Of a stretch of 64,000 nucleotides of DNA, positions 63,629-64,000 are shown in pieces (the first letter of the stretch is position 1; the number at the start of each line of letters is the position of its first letter). Under the pieces are notes generated by a model, which made no database searches, had not been told where the DNA came from, and was given only the letters and a program-made list of their open reading frames with translations. This DNA comes from Neisseria elongata subsp. elongata (lineage in GTDB: Bacteria > Pseudomonadota > Gammaproteobacteria > Burkholderiales > Neisseriaceae). The position numbers and the translations under genes are program-made. The stretch is from assembly GCF_900113545.1 (NCBI RefSeq), contig NZ_FOPS01000003.1, positions 62,001-126,000 on the forward strand, read 5' to 3'.

Positions 63629-64000
63629 ATGCAAGACATCAAACCCCTGCTCGTTTTCGCCGCCGTCCTCGAACACGGCAGCATGAACGCCGCCGCTGCC
63701 GCGCTGGGCATAACCCCGTCTGCCGTCAGCCAACATGTCGGGCGGCTGGAACGTCAATACGGTGTAAAACTGCTTAACCGCAGCACACGGAGGATGGCCC
63801 CCACCGAGGCGGGGCGCGCGCTGGCCGCTTCCTGCACCCGCCTGCTGGCCTGTGCGGACGATGCGTTTGCCATGCTGGAAAATGTGAAAACCGAAATCGG
63901 CGGTGAAATCAAAATCGCCTTGCCCTCCGGCATCGCCGCCCATCCCGCACTGCATAACAGCCTGCGGCATTTGAAGGCAGAACATCCCGCCATCAGGCCG
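63629..64000 (+). CDS. LysR-family transcriptional regulator, 5' part
   Basis: 124 codons are visible before the window ends. The N-terminal winged helix-turn-helix is complete: KPLLVFAAVLEHGSMNAAAA, TPSAVSQHVGRLERQYGVKL, LNRSTRRMAPTEAGRALAAS, followed by the linker helix and the start of the effector domain (GGEIKIALPSGIAAHPALHN). The ATG at 63629 directly follows AAGGAAG; ATG 63617 is in frame four codons earlier but lacks a ribosome site. It probably controls the divergent NAD(P)-binding gene. Confidence 0.9.
   Translation, partial: MQDIKPLLVFAAVLEHGSMNAAAAALGITPSAVSQHVGRLERQYGVKLLNRSTRRMAPTEAGRALAASCTRLLACADDAFAMLENVKTEIGGEIKIALPSGIAAHPALHNSLRHLKAEHPAIRP

Overview
The window is a chromosomal piece of a Neisseria species. 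The main evidence is the 10-mer GCCGTCTGAA and its complement TTCAGACGGC, present dozens of times, mostly as AGGCCGTCTGAA (the AG form of the DNA uptake sequence, DUS) and mostly as inverted pairs behind stop codons. The AT form used by meningococcus and gonococcus is rare (one example is near 50605), so a commensal of the AG-DUS group is more likely. Two Correia repeat elements (CREE) and the gene content (dapC, nnrS, his genes scattered singly, tRNA clusters) fit. The species cannot be fixed from this sequence alone.

Layout. 1-8.1 kb: end of a SPOR-domain gene, dsbA, an AT-rich orphan membrane protein, lysC, small envelope proteins, a patatin-like lipoprotein, and the divergent pair plsY/folB. 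8.2-12.1 kb: a 3.9-kb integrative element at the 3' end of tRNA-Leu(CAA), with a P4-type integrase, a class II Fic protein, a small unknown ORF and a 260-bp block of iteron-like repeats. 12.4-18.5 kb: a SCO protein, hisG, nnrS, two orphan genes, dapC, and a small HMA-like protein lacking its cysteines. 18.9-27.2 kb: lnt, a candidate sRNA, serC, and the rimP-nusA-infB operon with a terminator in its leader. 27.2-31.6 kb: CREEs around tatABC, then a HIT protein, hisE, hisI and creA. 31.6-40.7 kb: dapD, ackA, the fatty-acid/phospholipid operon yceD-rpmF-(PRTase)-plsX-fabH-(OB protein)-fabD, yhcB, and maf. 40.7-47.6 kb: an RsmI-like methylase, tRNA-Pro, carA with an attenuator-like leader, and a tight five-gene operon of a FimV-like membrane protein, a degenerate receiver protein, an MglA-like GTPase and two Roadblock-type proteins. 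47.6-58.7 kb: rlmD, an L,D-transpeptidase, a thioesterase, a DUF4112 protein, tldD, a Fur-box-controlled non-coding RNA, recG, a phospholipase D lipoprotein, an HpnC-like synthase and pgsA. 58.7-64 kb: a tRNA cluster (Gly, Gly, Cys, an aberrant tRNA-like gene, Leu), a YgjP-type protease, tRNA-Asn, a TerC-CBS-CorC fusion, and an NAD(P)-binding protein divergent from a LysR regulator cut by the window end.

Most of the window is ordinary core genome. The least ordinary parts are the tRNA-Cys-like gene at 59109-59186, the two candidate sRNAs at 20650-20743 and 53088-53278, the MglA/Roadblock/FimV operon at 43144-47399, the carA leader at 42913-42978, and the Fic element with its repeat block. Function calls rest on motif and family recognition by reading; no database search was run.
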